Origin: Takakia lepidozioides
Taxonomy: Eukaryota; Streptophyta; Takakiopsida; Takakiales; Takakiaceae
Length of the DNA: 64,000 bases
Direction: 5' to 3'
Assembly (NCBI GenBank): GCA_030704615.1
Contig: CM060732.1
Coordinates: 66,631,053 to 66,695,052 of the forward strand
A program made the translations under genes and the position numbers. Numbering within the stretch: position 1 is the stretch's first letter; every line of letters starts with the position of its first letter. The notes under the pieces were generated by a model. The model did no database searches. It had not been told where the DNA came from and saw only the letters and a program-made list of their open reading frames with translations. Shown here piece after piece: positions 1 to 10,975 of the stretch.

Positions 1-453
1 ATCCTCTCTCAGCTGATCATGGTAACTGCTGCGGTTGTCATTGAACCCTTTACTTTGGTCTCTGTCATTGTTCCTCCCATTCCTTTCTTGATTCCCTCCA
101 TAGCCAGCAGGGCTGTCCAGGTTGCCACCACCACCCTGGCCTCCATAGCCACTGCCTTGGTCGCCATACCCAGCAGCCCCAGTCTCCACTCCTGCAGGTT
201 TTCGCATCCCACACTTGTTGCACTCCATCCTCCTTGCAAAGTTGTTGTTCCCACAGTTGGTGTTGGGACACGTCCAGTCACCACTTCTATCCCCACTGCC
301 ACCTCCCCGGGGTCGGCTGTCATATCCACCGCCACCTTGATTGCCCCCTCCCCTCTGAAAGTTGCTACGCTGGTCCCCTCTTGACCCCCGGTCTCCTCCG
401 ACGTCAGGTATTCCATCCCGATATCTACCTCCCATGTTTGAGTAGTTCGACAT
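1..453 (-). CDS. TAF15b: TAF15b-like RanBP2-type zinc-finger protein, N-terminal part (runs off window)
   Basis: Read leftwards from an ATG at 453, the frame is open for 151 codons to the window edge. The protein is Gly/Arg/Asn/Asp-rich with RGG-like and YGG repeats. At residues 60-81 it has a RanBP2-type zinc finger, W-x-C-x4-C-x10-C-x2-C (W60, C62, C67, C78, C81), with core CGNNNFARRMECNKCG. That core is typical of plant TAF15/TAF15b and of the FUS/EWS/TAF15 family, which bind single-stranded RNA and associate with TFIID and Pol II. No intron is visible in the part seen. A telo-box-like AAACCCTAA lies upstream near 680, as is common in plant housekeeping promoters. The C-terminal half is outside the window, so a different RanBP2-finger RNA-binding protein cannot be excluded. 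Confidence 0.8.
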   Translation of the reverse strand, partial: MSNYSNMGGRYRDGIPDVGGDRGSRGDQRSNFQRGGGNQGGGGYDSRPRGGGSGDRSGDWTCPNTNCGNNNFARRMECNKCGMRKPAGVETGAAGYGDQGSGYGGQGGGGNLDSPAGYGGNQERNGRNNDRDQSKGFNDNRSSYHDQLRED

Positions 454-1540
454 TTCAAAACCCTTTTTTGAACACAACACAGCTGAAGTTGATCCACCTG
501 TTACAGCCTAACAACAGAAGCAGAGCAAGGATCCACAAACGAAGTCATGATTCTTGAAAAACTGCGAAGGAACATTAAAAAACCAACTGTCTCATTCCCA
601 ATGTAAATGTAAATGGCTGGGAACTCATCGCGAGCTCATCGTCCTCCAACTCTTGTGCGCTTAGCTTCCAGTAAACTGAAACCCTAAAGTACACAAGCCC
701 GGTGCTCTTTAAACCAAATCACCCCAAACTCTACCGACTCGCGTGATATTAGAGCAGATCTGACCTGATGGCCCATTGAACTGTCCAGCGAGCCACCAAT
801 GTTTGACGAGGGAAATACCAACCTTACACACTGATGCACAAATACATTTTCACTCGCTAGTTGGGCTTGGTTGGAGACGTCTCCAACAACCAGACTAGCA
901 CTGGCAGACTAAAGCCCCTATAATACATAGCATGACGACAGGGTGGACTGTTTTGGCAGTCAGTGTCCACTGTGAAGGGACGTACTTTAGATGCCAGAAG
1001 AGTCAGGAACTTCTTCAGTTTTCTTCGAATTTGATAGCGGGAGAAGATACTCGCGAATTTCCACTAACTTCCGGTCCAGTCTCACAGTGCAGCTTGCCTT
1101 CACAATCTTTAAGCAGCAGGTCGCAGTTCCGAAACAAACCCGCAGTTCTAGCCCCACACAATTGAGCCACCCGAATGAAAAAGGAGAGGCAGAAGGGTAT
1201 CGATCTTACAGGAACTGCAAAGTGTTCCACATGGCCAACCCTCCCACCGAAACACGTCTAAGCTCTCAGAGTTGCTTATATCCAGCTGATACCAGGTCGA
1301 TTGAACCAGCTTACTAACGCAGCCACATCCTGCACTCACATTTCTGCGGCGTCCAAGAAGTGGATGCCATGACAGCAATCAAGAAGGTAGAGAAACATGA
1401 ACATCGACATGACCATCACTCTGTGCAGATCCTGGAAAACCTCAACCTATCCAGCAACGCCAAACCCTAGCTTTTTCTTTTCCGTTCTTTTTTCTGCAAG
1501 ACTCTCTGCCGTCAAGTGCGTCCGTCCGTTTTTTATATAT
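454..1540. other. Upstream region of the TAF15b-like gene, no gene seen
   Basis: This stretch lies 5' of the leftward TAF15b-like gene and should hold its 5' UTR and promoter. AAACCCTA (telo-box-like) motifs occur near 680 and 1,462. The short open frames here have no recognisable domain or splice context. Confidence 0.4.
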
Positions 1541-2420
1541 ACATATATATCTAATTAATAAATTATTTTATTTATTTTAAACAGGGGGTAGAGGCCTTGG
1601 TGATTTATTGAAGGTGCAAAACAGTACAGAGGAGGAAAAAATAACCTCCGATGAGGTGTATCACAAGGGGAAGCACCCTGCACTATGACAGAGGGGGGGG
1701 GGGATAGTGGGAGTCTAGGCTGTCTAGCAAAGAGCAGGGAATATCAGTGATGTAGAAGTGAAGAGAAGAAGTGGTCTAGTGCTGCATCATATATAGAGTT
1801 TGGCACATAAAATCCTGCAGCATCAGAACAACGATTGCTCACACCCCAAAATCTAGGTGGGCCTTGGATTTCGCATCCTGTAGATTGAGATGTTTCCGAT
1901 TGACATCAAGACCATCCGATTCAACCGGCGATTTGCCATGCCCGGGGGATTTCATTGTGCCACTGGACTCTCGATTCATCCAGCCTGGTGCACAAAAGGT
2001 CATCTTTGCCCCAGGTGATGTCGAAATCCGCGAGAAGTTGACGACTCCTAACGCTAGCTTGTTACGAAGCTTTTGTAAGATGGGTTCATAACGCTGATAG
2101 TCAGTTAGCCCTATACCAATGTGAAAACCCAACAGCGTATGTACCTCTCCCGGCTGGAGCCACTTGAGCCCTATGTCCTGACCCCATCTAAGTCCCTGCA
2201 CAGGGCGTGAGGTAGCAGACATCTCCGTAAACAAACCAACCGATTTGTTCCAATTTATTTTGAGACCCGAGGCTTCGCAAAAAAATTGCAGGGCTTCTCT
2301 GGCGCCAACTACTATTTTGACTAAGTAATCTTAATGGTCTTTCTACGGTACTTATTACACCTCATTGCCACCATGTCTGCCACATGTATGTCAAAGGGAA
2401 TGCCACGTAATAGAGTCCAC
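1540..2420 (-). mobile_element. 5'-truncated L1-type LINE, reverse transcriptase tail and 3' end
   Basis: Read leftwards from about 2,330, the translation shows a stretch typical of plant L1-type reverse transcriptase just after the catalytic palm: VVGAREALQFFCEASGLKIN followed by WNKS. After a short gap comes LLGFHIG...RYEPILQKLRNKL, the RT thumb region. The frame then breaks up, so the copy is dead. An AATAAA followed by an AT-rich tract near 1,545-1,600 fits the 3' end of the element. No catalytic YADD is readable. It lies just beyond the left part of the CACTA element and may have removed that element's left end. Confidence 0.7.
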
Positions 2421-3052
2421 CAGAATTATTAAATAAATAATAGATATTAAGGGCTCTTCTTACGGATTCTCTCACACAGATTTAACACCAGGTTTAAGAC
2501 GTGGTGTGATCGCAATGACACTAGTGTGAATACTGTCATATCCATTGTTTTGTTCCTATTGGACGAAAAGTAAACAATTATTATTTGTTGACAAATGCCA
2601 AAATGAATAGTCATATTATTCTTATTCTTATTATTCTTATTATTCTTATAATAAATGGGATAGCACCCCAAAAGCCATTGGCTGCTTGATTTAATATGTA
2701 ATATATTATTATTTTAGAATTTTTATTTGTTTTGTTTCATTTAAACAAAAGCTTATTTAAAACAGGGATAATAATTGTATTATTAACCACATTGACCAAT
2801 AGTAATGTTATTAATATTAAATATAGCAAACAACCAGCAAAATACCACATTCATGTCTACACAAGAAAAATTTGGCTTGATGTGGGAAAATGAAGTTGCC
2901 CTTGAACAAGGGGATCTTGTGATCATACATGAGAATAGCAAGAGCATCAATTCAAAAAATATTGTTCATGTGAGAAGAGCTGTTTTGTTCACCTGTCTCA
3001 GCAACCCTCAATCCATAAAGAAAACTAAACTAAACTTGTAGCACCTTCAATA
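2421..3052. other. AT-rich interval with TTA/TTC microsatellite
   Basis: No gene is seen. A degenerate (TTATTC)n microsatellite lies at about 2,617-2,655 and AT-rich sequence continues to 2,860. The left terminus of the neighbouring CACTA element would be expected here, but no copy of the right-end inverted repeat was found by eye. Confidence 0.4.
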
Positions 3053-5171
3053 TCACGCGTGTTTAAGAAACTTTTCAGACCATAAGGTGGAACTTCCCTG
3101 CGTGTCACCCAATGTGGTATAATTAGGGGTAACAGAGTAGTCCGGGTACGGCAACACAACCTCTGAAATCATGACCGATTTCACATGGATACGGTAATAG
3201 TTGTCTGGCACATTTGCTTTCGGAAATCCAGCAATATATCCCACACCTGCCTTCTTTTTGGTGCACAAGGATCAAACAATAACACCTTGTCGCCGATCTG
3301 AAACTGCAACAAAAACCAGATTCCTATATCAGAAATGAACCCTGGAGAACAGAGACTGACAGCTTGACACTCCTGCAAAATGACATTGAAGTTCTTCCAG
3401 CAAACACCCCAACCCTACCTATTGCAGTACTTCCAATTCCGAATTGCATTTGCTTGTCTCTATACTACATGCTGACATGATCAAAGCTGGAACGGTGCCA
3501 TACCTAGTTGGTAGCAGGTTATGCATGGTCAACATGGATGTGGTAGGACGATGTCACAAAACTACCTTTGTAGGTTGTTGGGCCTGCAGCTATGTGGCGA
3601 TACATAGGAGGTGTATTGATCCAGCATCAGACAAGGAAACAAAATTGCACAAATAAAGTACTTACACTGTGCGGATTTTGTTGGTCACCCTGTGGTTCAG
3701 TTAGATCCACTGTGGTTGTAGTCTGATTGATAGCACATATTGTACTCTCCCTGTCCATTGAACGCTTCACTGGTTTCACCATCTGTATATTGAATGACAC
3801 AACGATCAAAAAATGAGAATAGCACGAATGACACACATTGTGAAGTAGCATTAACAATACAAATCCACCCACGCGCCCAAGCATTGAAACTTTTGCTCTC
3901 ACCTTTCTTTGATTATGCTTTGTTGTTGCATCGGGAGGCAAAGTCGTTGGAACTCTGGCAGCAGGAAGCCCTGGTTCGGATGCCTTTGCAGATTGTTGTG
4001 ATCCACTACCCATGGCTGCAGTATTGAACAAGTAGTTGGGCTGCCCATATCTGTATGGGTGCCCTGACACATACTCAGGGATGTGTGCAGCCTTGGATAC
4101 ACCCTCTAACCAAGGCAGTAATTCTTTCATAAGCCTCTTGCAGTTTGGCTGATCCCTCAACTTCCATGGATACGGGAAGATGCAATTATTTGCAGGGTTG
4201 GGTAAGCAAGTGAGTGGGGAATCGTCCACCAGCAAAGTATTGGTTGGATTGTAATGGCTGTAGTCCTTCCAAAACTTACATAAGTTCTTGTACATGACAG
4301 TTTTAGAAGGATTGAAAGGGTCCACCATTCCCACAGGCTGGTCACAATAGTCTTGGTGAAGCACCATCTTTGGTTGCTTCCCACGAAACAAAGCTTTCAC
4401 AACTGGAAGGACATTACTCAATGACATGGAAGACCATACACCTACATCAAAAATCTGAAGGCATCGGTCCAGAAACTCCTGACACCCAGGTCTGGAGGTG
4501 ACAGTGGGCTCTAGGTATTCCCTTGTTCGTAGTCTGCTCTCACATAACAATCCATTCAAGTCAAGTATAAGGATGTGTTTCTGCCTTGCCGAAGGGCAAT
4601 TACCTACAACTTGTACATGATTATCATGTACAAAAGACACACCTTTCTGTGGGGCACTCTGCAAATTCATGGAGACCTCACAGGCATATTGAGAGGGTAG
4701 TACATATGCCGGCAGTGCTACTGGTGTAGGGGACAACAAAACTGATGAACACTTTGCAGTTGCCTCAACAATATGGGGGGATGGATTGAGTTCACCTTCA
4801 GACCAACCCTCCATGTCATCATCCCCCTCCATTTCTGAAAGCCCAAACAATGAGCCTATTGTGTTTGGCTTTGGTGGCGGTGAAGAAACTGCCTTGAACA
4901 GGTTGAGTGGTGAGCCCATAACATGAGAAATAGTCTCATTTGTTGTCTGTGGCGCAAAGGTGGTGCATGGTGGACCTGTAGGCTGTGAATCTGGCACATT
5001 CATGCCAAGTTTAGCTGCGAGCGCAATGTTGAATGCAGCTGCTGCCTCCAGTTGGACTTGGACTGCTTCCAAAGCTGCCTTGGAGCTGGCTTCCATCTGC
5101 ACTTGTTTGTTTTCCATAGCATCGAGGCGAGCTGCTAGTGAACCAATTCCCTGCCCCATCACATAGAACAC
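3053..5171 (-). CDS. TNPA-like transposon protein, 3' exons: coiled coil, FCP1/NIF-like HAD phosphatase domain, transposon C-terminus
   Basis: Exons read leftward: 5,171-3,903 (423 codons), 3,782-3,666 (39 codons) and one from about 3,301. The first two introns have GT-AG ends and phase 0. The first exon starts with an Ala/Gln-rich coiled coil, a Ser/Pro linker and an acidic patch (MEGDDDMEGWSEGE). It then holds an FCP1/NIF-type HAD domain: motif I ILDLNGLLCES (about 4,545-4,575), a VGVWSSMS core strand, and LLVDDSP (about 4,217-4,235). The nucleophile Asp is kept, but the usual DxDxT is DLNGL. The final exon reads GDKVLLFDP, then YRIHVKSVM...EVVLPYPD...TTLGDTQGS..LW, resembling the C-terminus of Ptta/TNPA transposon proteins. 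Within it a lost A in an A-run near 3,260 shifts the frame. The phosphatase domain thus sits inside a transposon protein. Confidence 0.7.
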
Positions 5172-5298
5172 CTCCAAAGTAACAATTCACTACACTGACT
5201 GATGAACTAGTAAGAAAAGAGAACCAAACGGCAACTAGCAATGGCATGGAAATCACGAATATGTAATTCACACCAGAATTGGTACTGAGTTTATATAC

Positions 5299-6997
5299 CG
5301 TTGTGGCTGCACTGCCTGTACACCCCGACCCGTAGCCTTTGTCACTCCTGGCGCTACCGGCGATCTCCTGCAAACTTGGTGTACGTCCAGTCTCCTTCTC
5401 CTGTGATTGCAACAAACTTGCAAGTGTAAATGACTAGCATAGCACACTGCCAACAGTAAAGAATTATCTAGGATAGCGTCAATGACTCCCCCTCAATAAG
5501 AGTGCTTAGTTTCTTGCTGGCGCCCAACTCTGAGAAGGCCCCCAAGTAGTAGCAATGTGTACTAATTCCATCCATATAGGAATAGACTCTGAGCTCCATC
5601 CAAAAAAACCCAACACATAAAGTTTGTCAATGCAAAACAATGTGGGAACTTCCTATGTTGTAAGAGAAGTATACCAGTCGTGCTACAACACCGCTGATTC
5701 CACTGCGACCCGATCGAGATGTATTCTTCACACATCCCCGCGCCTTGACACCATTTGCCTGGAATTTCTTGAAATCAGTGGAACCCCAACTAACAACTAG
5801 TTGTGCCCATGTCTTGTCTGGCACATGATGGGGTTTGGGCAGCCCCACACTATAGTAATTTTTGAACAGCTTATTTCGTTGGTACTTGAGCTGCCCGCAA
5901 ATTGTTTTTGTAATAGCCTTTATGTTAAGACCAGGAGGTCCGTATTCCCAATCTGAAGCCAAGATCTCCATGATCTTTTCAATTAAGTGTAATGGTTGAT
6001 CCTGAGCATACAATGACCAGTCCAACAAACGTTGACACTGCCCTCGCAGAGCTGTCATCCACTGGTTCCGAGCAGGACCTTCAGGGTTTCCAAGTTCATC
6101 ACAAGAAATGAAAAATTTCCTCCTCCCTACAGCCACATTCTGAGCAGCCTGGTCTCTCAGATCTTTTGCAAGTGCCCTTCTTTCCCTCCTTAAAGCATTT
6201 TTGCGTTCTATAGGAGTCACACCTGATGTCCCCCCAGGAGTAAGGCTGGAATCCTGCAAGGTTTCAGCAGTACCTTGCATGTTACCACCTTCACTCTGTT
6301 GGGGCTGGACTGTTGTCTCCCACCCCACAGGATGATGCGGAGCAAATGCATCCTCGGTCTGTTTCAGAATGCCTTTCCCTTTCAGGGTATTAGGTGTACC
6401 TGGAGATGTTGGATAAAGAGGTGGCCGCGGTGCAGTGAAGCTCGAAGGTGCCGGCTGTTGTACTCCACTGTAGTTGGATCCTGAAGGTTGGTGGCCACCA
6501 TACTGGACCTGCCCCTGGTGTGGTCTTGCAGGGCTGGTAGGATAGAGGGAGGAAGTAGGTTGGTTGTACATAGGCCGAGGAGGATACATACTATGGGGAT
6601 GCATTCCATAATGGTGGTAAATGGAATACCCACCTTGACTAGGATCATGCATTGGAGCGCCTGCAGGTGGAGCAAAAGAATTGTAATTCTGGCACTGAGG
6701 ATCATTGTTTGGAGGTTGATAGTGAGGATACGGCATGTGCCCATGCAGATTATACCCTGACATGGCAGGATACTGCGGGTACATAAGCGGATACGAGGGA
6801 GGAGCCGATACTGGTGGATACAAGGGAGCTGGAACGTCAGTCTGTGGAGTGGGCGGGGCTGGTTTTTCGTAAGTTGGAACAACCGCGCCACTCATCACAG
6901 CAGTTGGCGCAATAGTTGGTGCACACTTTGCTGGAGTAAGAGACTTATGCTCGTTCGCATCCTTCCCTGCAATTCCCTTCCTTTTTTTTACTGAACT
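5299..6997 (-). CDS. TNPA/Ptta-like transposon protein, middle exons with Transposase_24-type domain
   Basis: Exon 6,997-5,675 (441 codons) and exon 5,400-5,299 (34 codons) are both phase 0 to phase 0, with GT donors and AG acceptors. The first opens with a basic stretch (SSVKKRKG), then a long Pro/Tyr/His/Gln-rich low-complexity region. A basic helix (ERKNALRRERRALAKDLRDQ) follows. Then comes a region resembling the plant transposase family Pfam Transposase_24: YQRNKLFKNYYSVG, TWAQLVVSW, and a following basic segment. The short exon supplies TGRTPSLQEIAGSARSDKGY, matching the TG...KGYGLG segment that follows this domain in Ptta proteins. Such proteins (maize TNPA/Ptta type) bind transposon ends. 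The reading frame continues without phase change into the phosphatase-bearing exon at 5,171. The open frame running past 5,675 is intron. Confidence 0.7.
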
Positions 6998-7059
6998 CTG
7001 CACACATTGCTCAACATAAACATGAGAAACAATACCACCATACTACTAGGGATGGCAAA

Positions 7060-7600
7060 CCTAGTGGGTAAGCAAAGCCCAAAGGCCTATGCAAGAAGAC
7101 CCTGTCAGTCAGACCTACCTATAACAGTGAGGAGTCTTCTAAAGAATGGAAGGGTACAGTGGAAATGACTGTCTACAATCCAAGACAACCCTGAAAAACT
7201 GGAGTGCATCACAAAGGGGTACAACGTGCCCATTAGTTCTTCTGAGATTGCTGAAGCAATAGAACATCTAAAGGGCTATAAAGTTGGTGTGTCTGATACG
7301 ATTGTCAAGCCTGGTGTGATCATATGGTAGATGCCCTTGCACTCCTCTGGGACCTTATTTGGAAGACTGAAATGATACCCTTTCGCTGGAGAGAGGGTGT
7401 CAGTGTCAATCTGAGGTGACAGATGACAGCCTAGGAACTACCGTAGCATTACACTTCTTACCACAGTTTGCAAGCTGTTCTGTAGGATAATAAGCACCCA
7501 TCTTGAGGTTGATTTGGAGTCTGGAAGTGTTTTCCATGAAGGTGAGGCAGGCTTCCTGGGGGCTGTGTCAACCATGTCCCTGAGCTGGCCTATTCAAGGA
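7060..7600 (+). mobile_element. Decayed LINE reverse-transcriptase fragment
   Basis: The plus strand resembles the RT region that begins near 10,060, but with stops and frameshifts. Shared pieces include EAIEHLKGYK, LIWKTE...PFRWREGVSVNL, then NYRSITLLTTVCKLFCRII and LEVDLESGSVFHEGEAGF, a typical RT order (fingers to palm). It lies in the large second intron of the TNPA-like gene. Confidence 0.6.
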
Positions 7601-7868
7601 AGGAAAAAAGAAAGAAACCTCTAAGGAAACCTCTGTCCTAGAACGACACCTTCCTTCTACAAAGGTTTCCTTCCTTGACATCTTATGGTGCACGCGCTGA
7701 CATGCTCTCTTTGAGCACCAAAAGCTGAATGGATTCTAAAGTTTTAGCATGATTGGAGTTGGCCAACCCACACGGCAGATGTGTACTCCAAGGCCTGATA
7801 AGGCCTGATCTCTTCATAAGTGCTGGTATGGCGGCATCACCCACCTGTAACCCAAATCTCTTGCTTTC

Positions 7869-8162
7869 CTAATTTTTAAGGGGCTGATAAACGAAAACAT
7901 TGAAGAGCAGCGGGGAGAGGGTACAACCTTGAGCTACACCTTGGTCAATGTCAAAGAAATTAGACTTCTCGCTATTGACCACAACACAAGCTTTGGTGTT
8001 CGCATGCAGGTTGTGAACCATCCTCCATATCTTTCCCCTGACCCCAGAAGCTGTAGAACAACTGACGTGGCTGCTCAGGGCGAGTTTGGAGTACCAGCCT
8101 TGACCTCTCAACATGATGAGTTCAAGGTCAGATGGTACAGTCAGCTGAATCGCATGCCTCAT
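7869..8162 (-). mobile_element. LINE reverse-transcriptase fragment, minus strand
   Basis: The minus-strand translation contains VAQGCTLSPLLFNVF, the RT segment that precedes the catalytic YADD in many LINEs, preceded by plausible RT palm sequence. It is opposite in orientation to the plus-strand fragments on either side, which shows rearrangement or nested insertion. No YADD is readable. Confidence 0.6.
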
Positions 8163-8269
8163 ACCAGCGACCCTATGGAAGAACTCACCCTGCTAGATGA
8201 ATCTGACGTGGAGGCTGAAGTGTCTAAGGCCATGTCAAAAGCATGAAGAATGTCCGAACAAAACAATGT

Positions 8270-8811
8270 TAGGCATAAACTTCCCTGAACTCGTTTCCAG
8301 TTTGTGACATGGGTGAGGACTTTGAGGATGATCTGAAGGGCAGACCTACCCTTGGCACTAGACTGAAAATTTTACCTCAGGATGGGGAGTCTACCTTTGA
8401 ACAATAAACAGATGCAGAGAGGAAAGGGAGATTGTCAATGCTCACTGGTGTGGGTGGCCTGAAGACAATGTCCATTTTCTGATACAAGTCCGGGGTATTC
8501 TCATCAGAGAGCGACCCTCTTCAGGACCATCAAGAACATAGTCCCTGCACCTCTGTTCACCAACTTTCAATATCTCAAGGCTGAGTCTAAAGCGGTGGCC
8601 TTGTTGGGGTCTCATTGCTTGGTAGCCCACATACAACATATTGATGCTTGTGTGAAGGGCTTTCTAAAAGGAATCTGGAAAGCCTGAACTAATGTTTATA
8701 ACACGGTAAGTCCTACTACTGGAGTGAGCCCCTCATGTCTGTTCCCTCTTGTTCTGCTGGGCACGGGCAAGGTCTGTGGCCACAAGGCTATGATAAGCAA
8801 CTTCTCAGGAG

Positions 8812-8860
<49 letters not shown>
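8270..8860 (+). repeat. Dispersed repeat copy ending in (TC)n microsatellite
   Basis: This stretch resembles segments at 39,240-39,605 (+) and 30,560-30,960 (-), and its right part resembles 10,320-10,510 (+). Shared markers are CTGTTCACCAACTTT, CTGTTGGGGTCT, GTGTGAAG-GCTTTCT, and GTGGCCACAAGGCTA. The copy ends in about 40 bp of (TC)n at 8,817-8,858, immediately before the LINE endonuclease frame. It is probably the non-coding end of a LINE, or a small retroelement mobilised by one. Confidence 0.6.
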
Positions 8861-8861
<1 letters not shown>

Positions 8862-8869
8862 AGTCTCGA

Positions 8870-10330
8870 GGACGAAGGACCTCTTTGTGGGTTGTGTTTA
8901 CATGCCCACAGAGGGGACGCTTTGTGCTGATGCAGACAAAGCCTTCGAAGATGTAAAGCTGGACTGTGCTTCGTTCCTTGCCAAAGGTCAGGTGGTGCTA
9001 TTGGGTGACTTCAATGCCCGGGTGGGCAAAGGGCTCCATCAGGACGATATCATTGGACCTTTTGGTGAGGACGAACTGAATTCTAATGGCAGACGGTTAA
9101 TTAACTGTCTAGAAGATCTTCAGCTTTTGACCTTGAATAACAGGACAAGAGGTGACCAAGTGCAGTGGACTCGTGAGAAATCCCAAACTGGGGAACGTTC
9201 CATTGTGGATTATATCATAATGGACAAAAATTTGTTCCCCCAGTGTGCCAATGTGTTGATCGACAGAACTGATATTGGTACCTCTGACCATTTCCTGGTT
9301 TGGAATGAGATCAAAAGGTGTTTTCCCAACACCAAGAGATATGTGAAACATTCGATTCGGAAGTGGCGCATAGAAAAACTCCATAATGAGGAGGTCAAGG
9401 CTGAGTATGTCCAGCCCTTGCAAGAGGCTCTCCCTCATTTTGTCCAATCGCTCCAAGAACTTCAGTCTCGCTCTGATAACGCAAGAAATGAAGTCGAAAG
9501 AGCAGGGGACTCTTGGGAGAGTTTCGTTTCCTCCGTGGTTGACAAGATCATTGGGATGAAACTAATTGTCTATGGTAGAGCTGTTAATTGGTGGACCAAT
9601 GAGATTAAACTCAAGATAGCTGAGAGACGAGCCCTCTATAAAGAGTGCTGCAATTTGGAAACCAACAGAGAATTGTGGGCGAGGTACTACCAGCTCCGTA
9701 AAGATATCAAACAGCTTGTTAGGTCTCAGAAGAAATTATACTGGGACAAGTTATACAGTGAAATAAACTCAAACCACCATGGTGGTAATGACAAGAAATT
9801 CTGGTTGGCCCTTCAACATTTGTACAAGCCGAAAAACGGTCAGCAAGTACAAGCGCTGAAGACTACTAAAGGTGCAGTGGTGACTTCATCGGTTGACATT
9901 GTCAAAACCTTTGAAACTCACTACAGTATCCTTGGCATAACTTCTAGGTCTAACAGTGAGGGGTCTTCTACTGAATGGAGGGACACAGTTGGAAAAACTG
10001 TTCCTATGATGCAAAACAGCCCTGATGAACTGGAGTATATTTCAATGGCTTATAACGCTCCCATTAGTCCTTCTGAGATTGTGGAAGCAATTGAACATTT
10101 AAATGGATATAAAGCTGGTGGACCTGATGGTATTGTCAACGAGCTTATCAAGCACGGTGGCGATCCCATGCGGGTTGCCAACATAAATCAGGCGTTGGCA
10201 GAGACGGTTCAATCCATCAACTTCAAGACAGAATTCAATCCCTACTTCTCCTCTTTAACCTGATCTAGAAGACTGAAACGATCCCCTTTCGCTGGTGACA
10301 GGGCGTCATTGTCAATCTATACAAGAAGGA
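8870..10330 (+). mobile_element. LINE endonuclease plus start of reverse transcriptase, truncated
   Basis: A frame open to 10,262 begins inside an apurinic-type endonuclease: GCVYMPTEGT, VVLLGDFNARVG, IVDYIIMDKN, then TSDHFLVWNE, in the family's usual order and with the GDFN and SDH catalytic motifs. After about 200 residues of linker comes the start of RT, LNGYKAGGPDGIVNELIKHG. A TGA stops the frame at 10,261-10,263, and decayed RT sequence (LIWKTETIPF) follows to about 10,330. There is no in-frame ATG before the endonuclease strand, so the 5' end is missing. The element is flanked on both sides by related repeats of about 180 bp (about 8,650-8,830 and 10,325-10,512). Confidence 0.75.
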
Positions 10331-10512
10331 TTTCTAGAGGATATCTGGAAAACCCGAATTAATTCTATATATGAAGGTAAGTCTTACTACCAACGTCAGC
10401 CCCTGACAGAGGTAGGTTCTGTCCCTTTTGTTCCCGCTCAAACTGGGCGCGGGGTCAATGTCCACAAGGCTACGGCAAACAACGTCTTATGAGTACAATC
10501 TCTCTCTCTCTG
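10325..10512 (+). repeat. Dispersed repeat copy, right flank of LINE
   Basis: It matches the 8,650-8,830 copy in the same orientation: TTTCTAGAGGATATCTGGAA, GGTAAGTCTTACTAC, a Gly-codon-like GCGCGGGG stretch, then CCACAAGGCTACGGCAAAC, ending in CTCTCTCTCTCT. It shares even more with 39,430-39,605, including CGTCTTATGAGTACA just before the TC tract. Confidence 0.6.
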
Positions 10513-10975
10513 ATGAAAATGAAGTTAGACAAAGTGGCTTGTCACTACCGTTCATGTTGTTCTTCTTCTTGGTCCATGGATTGGTGAGAGACAATCACCA
10601 AGTCAAAACCACTATTCTCAGTTTATGGGTTCAAGATGAAAAAGGAAAAAGAGGCAACATTTATATACCATCATGAAGGAGAGTCAAGCATACCATAAGA
10701 GTACCAACACTCACATTGCTGAAAACAAAGGCACAAGTTGAATTGGCAAAGAGATGTTGGAGGGTTTAGGGGTAAGGACTTCAAGTGCCTCTAGTGCTGC
10801 ATTGTCTATCTGGCTTTGTTGAAGAAAAAGTATGACCCCCACAACTGTTGGCCTCATTACAATCCAGACCAAGCCAGAAAGCAGGCAACTGGAGTTGACA
10901 TTCCAGTGAGCCTTTTCCCACCCAAATTCATATGCAAGACTCATGCCCAACAACCTTGCTGCAATTGTTTCTTAC

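Noticed and set aside
9-497. 162-codon minus-strand open frame at the left edge
   Set aside because: It is out of frame with the zinc-finger reading from ATG 453, which has the domain; the 162-codon frame has no family features.
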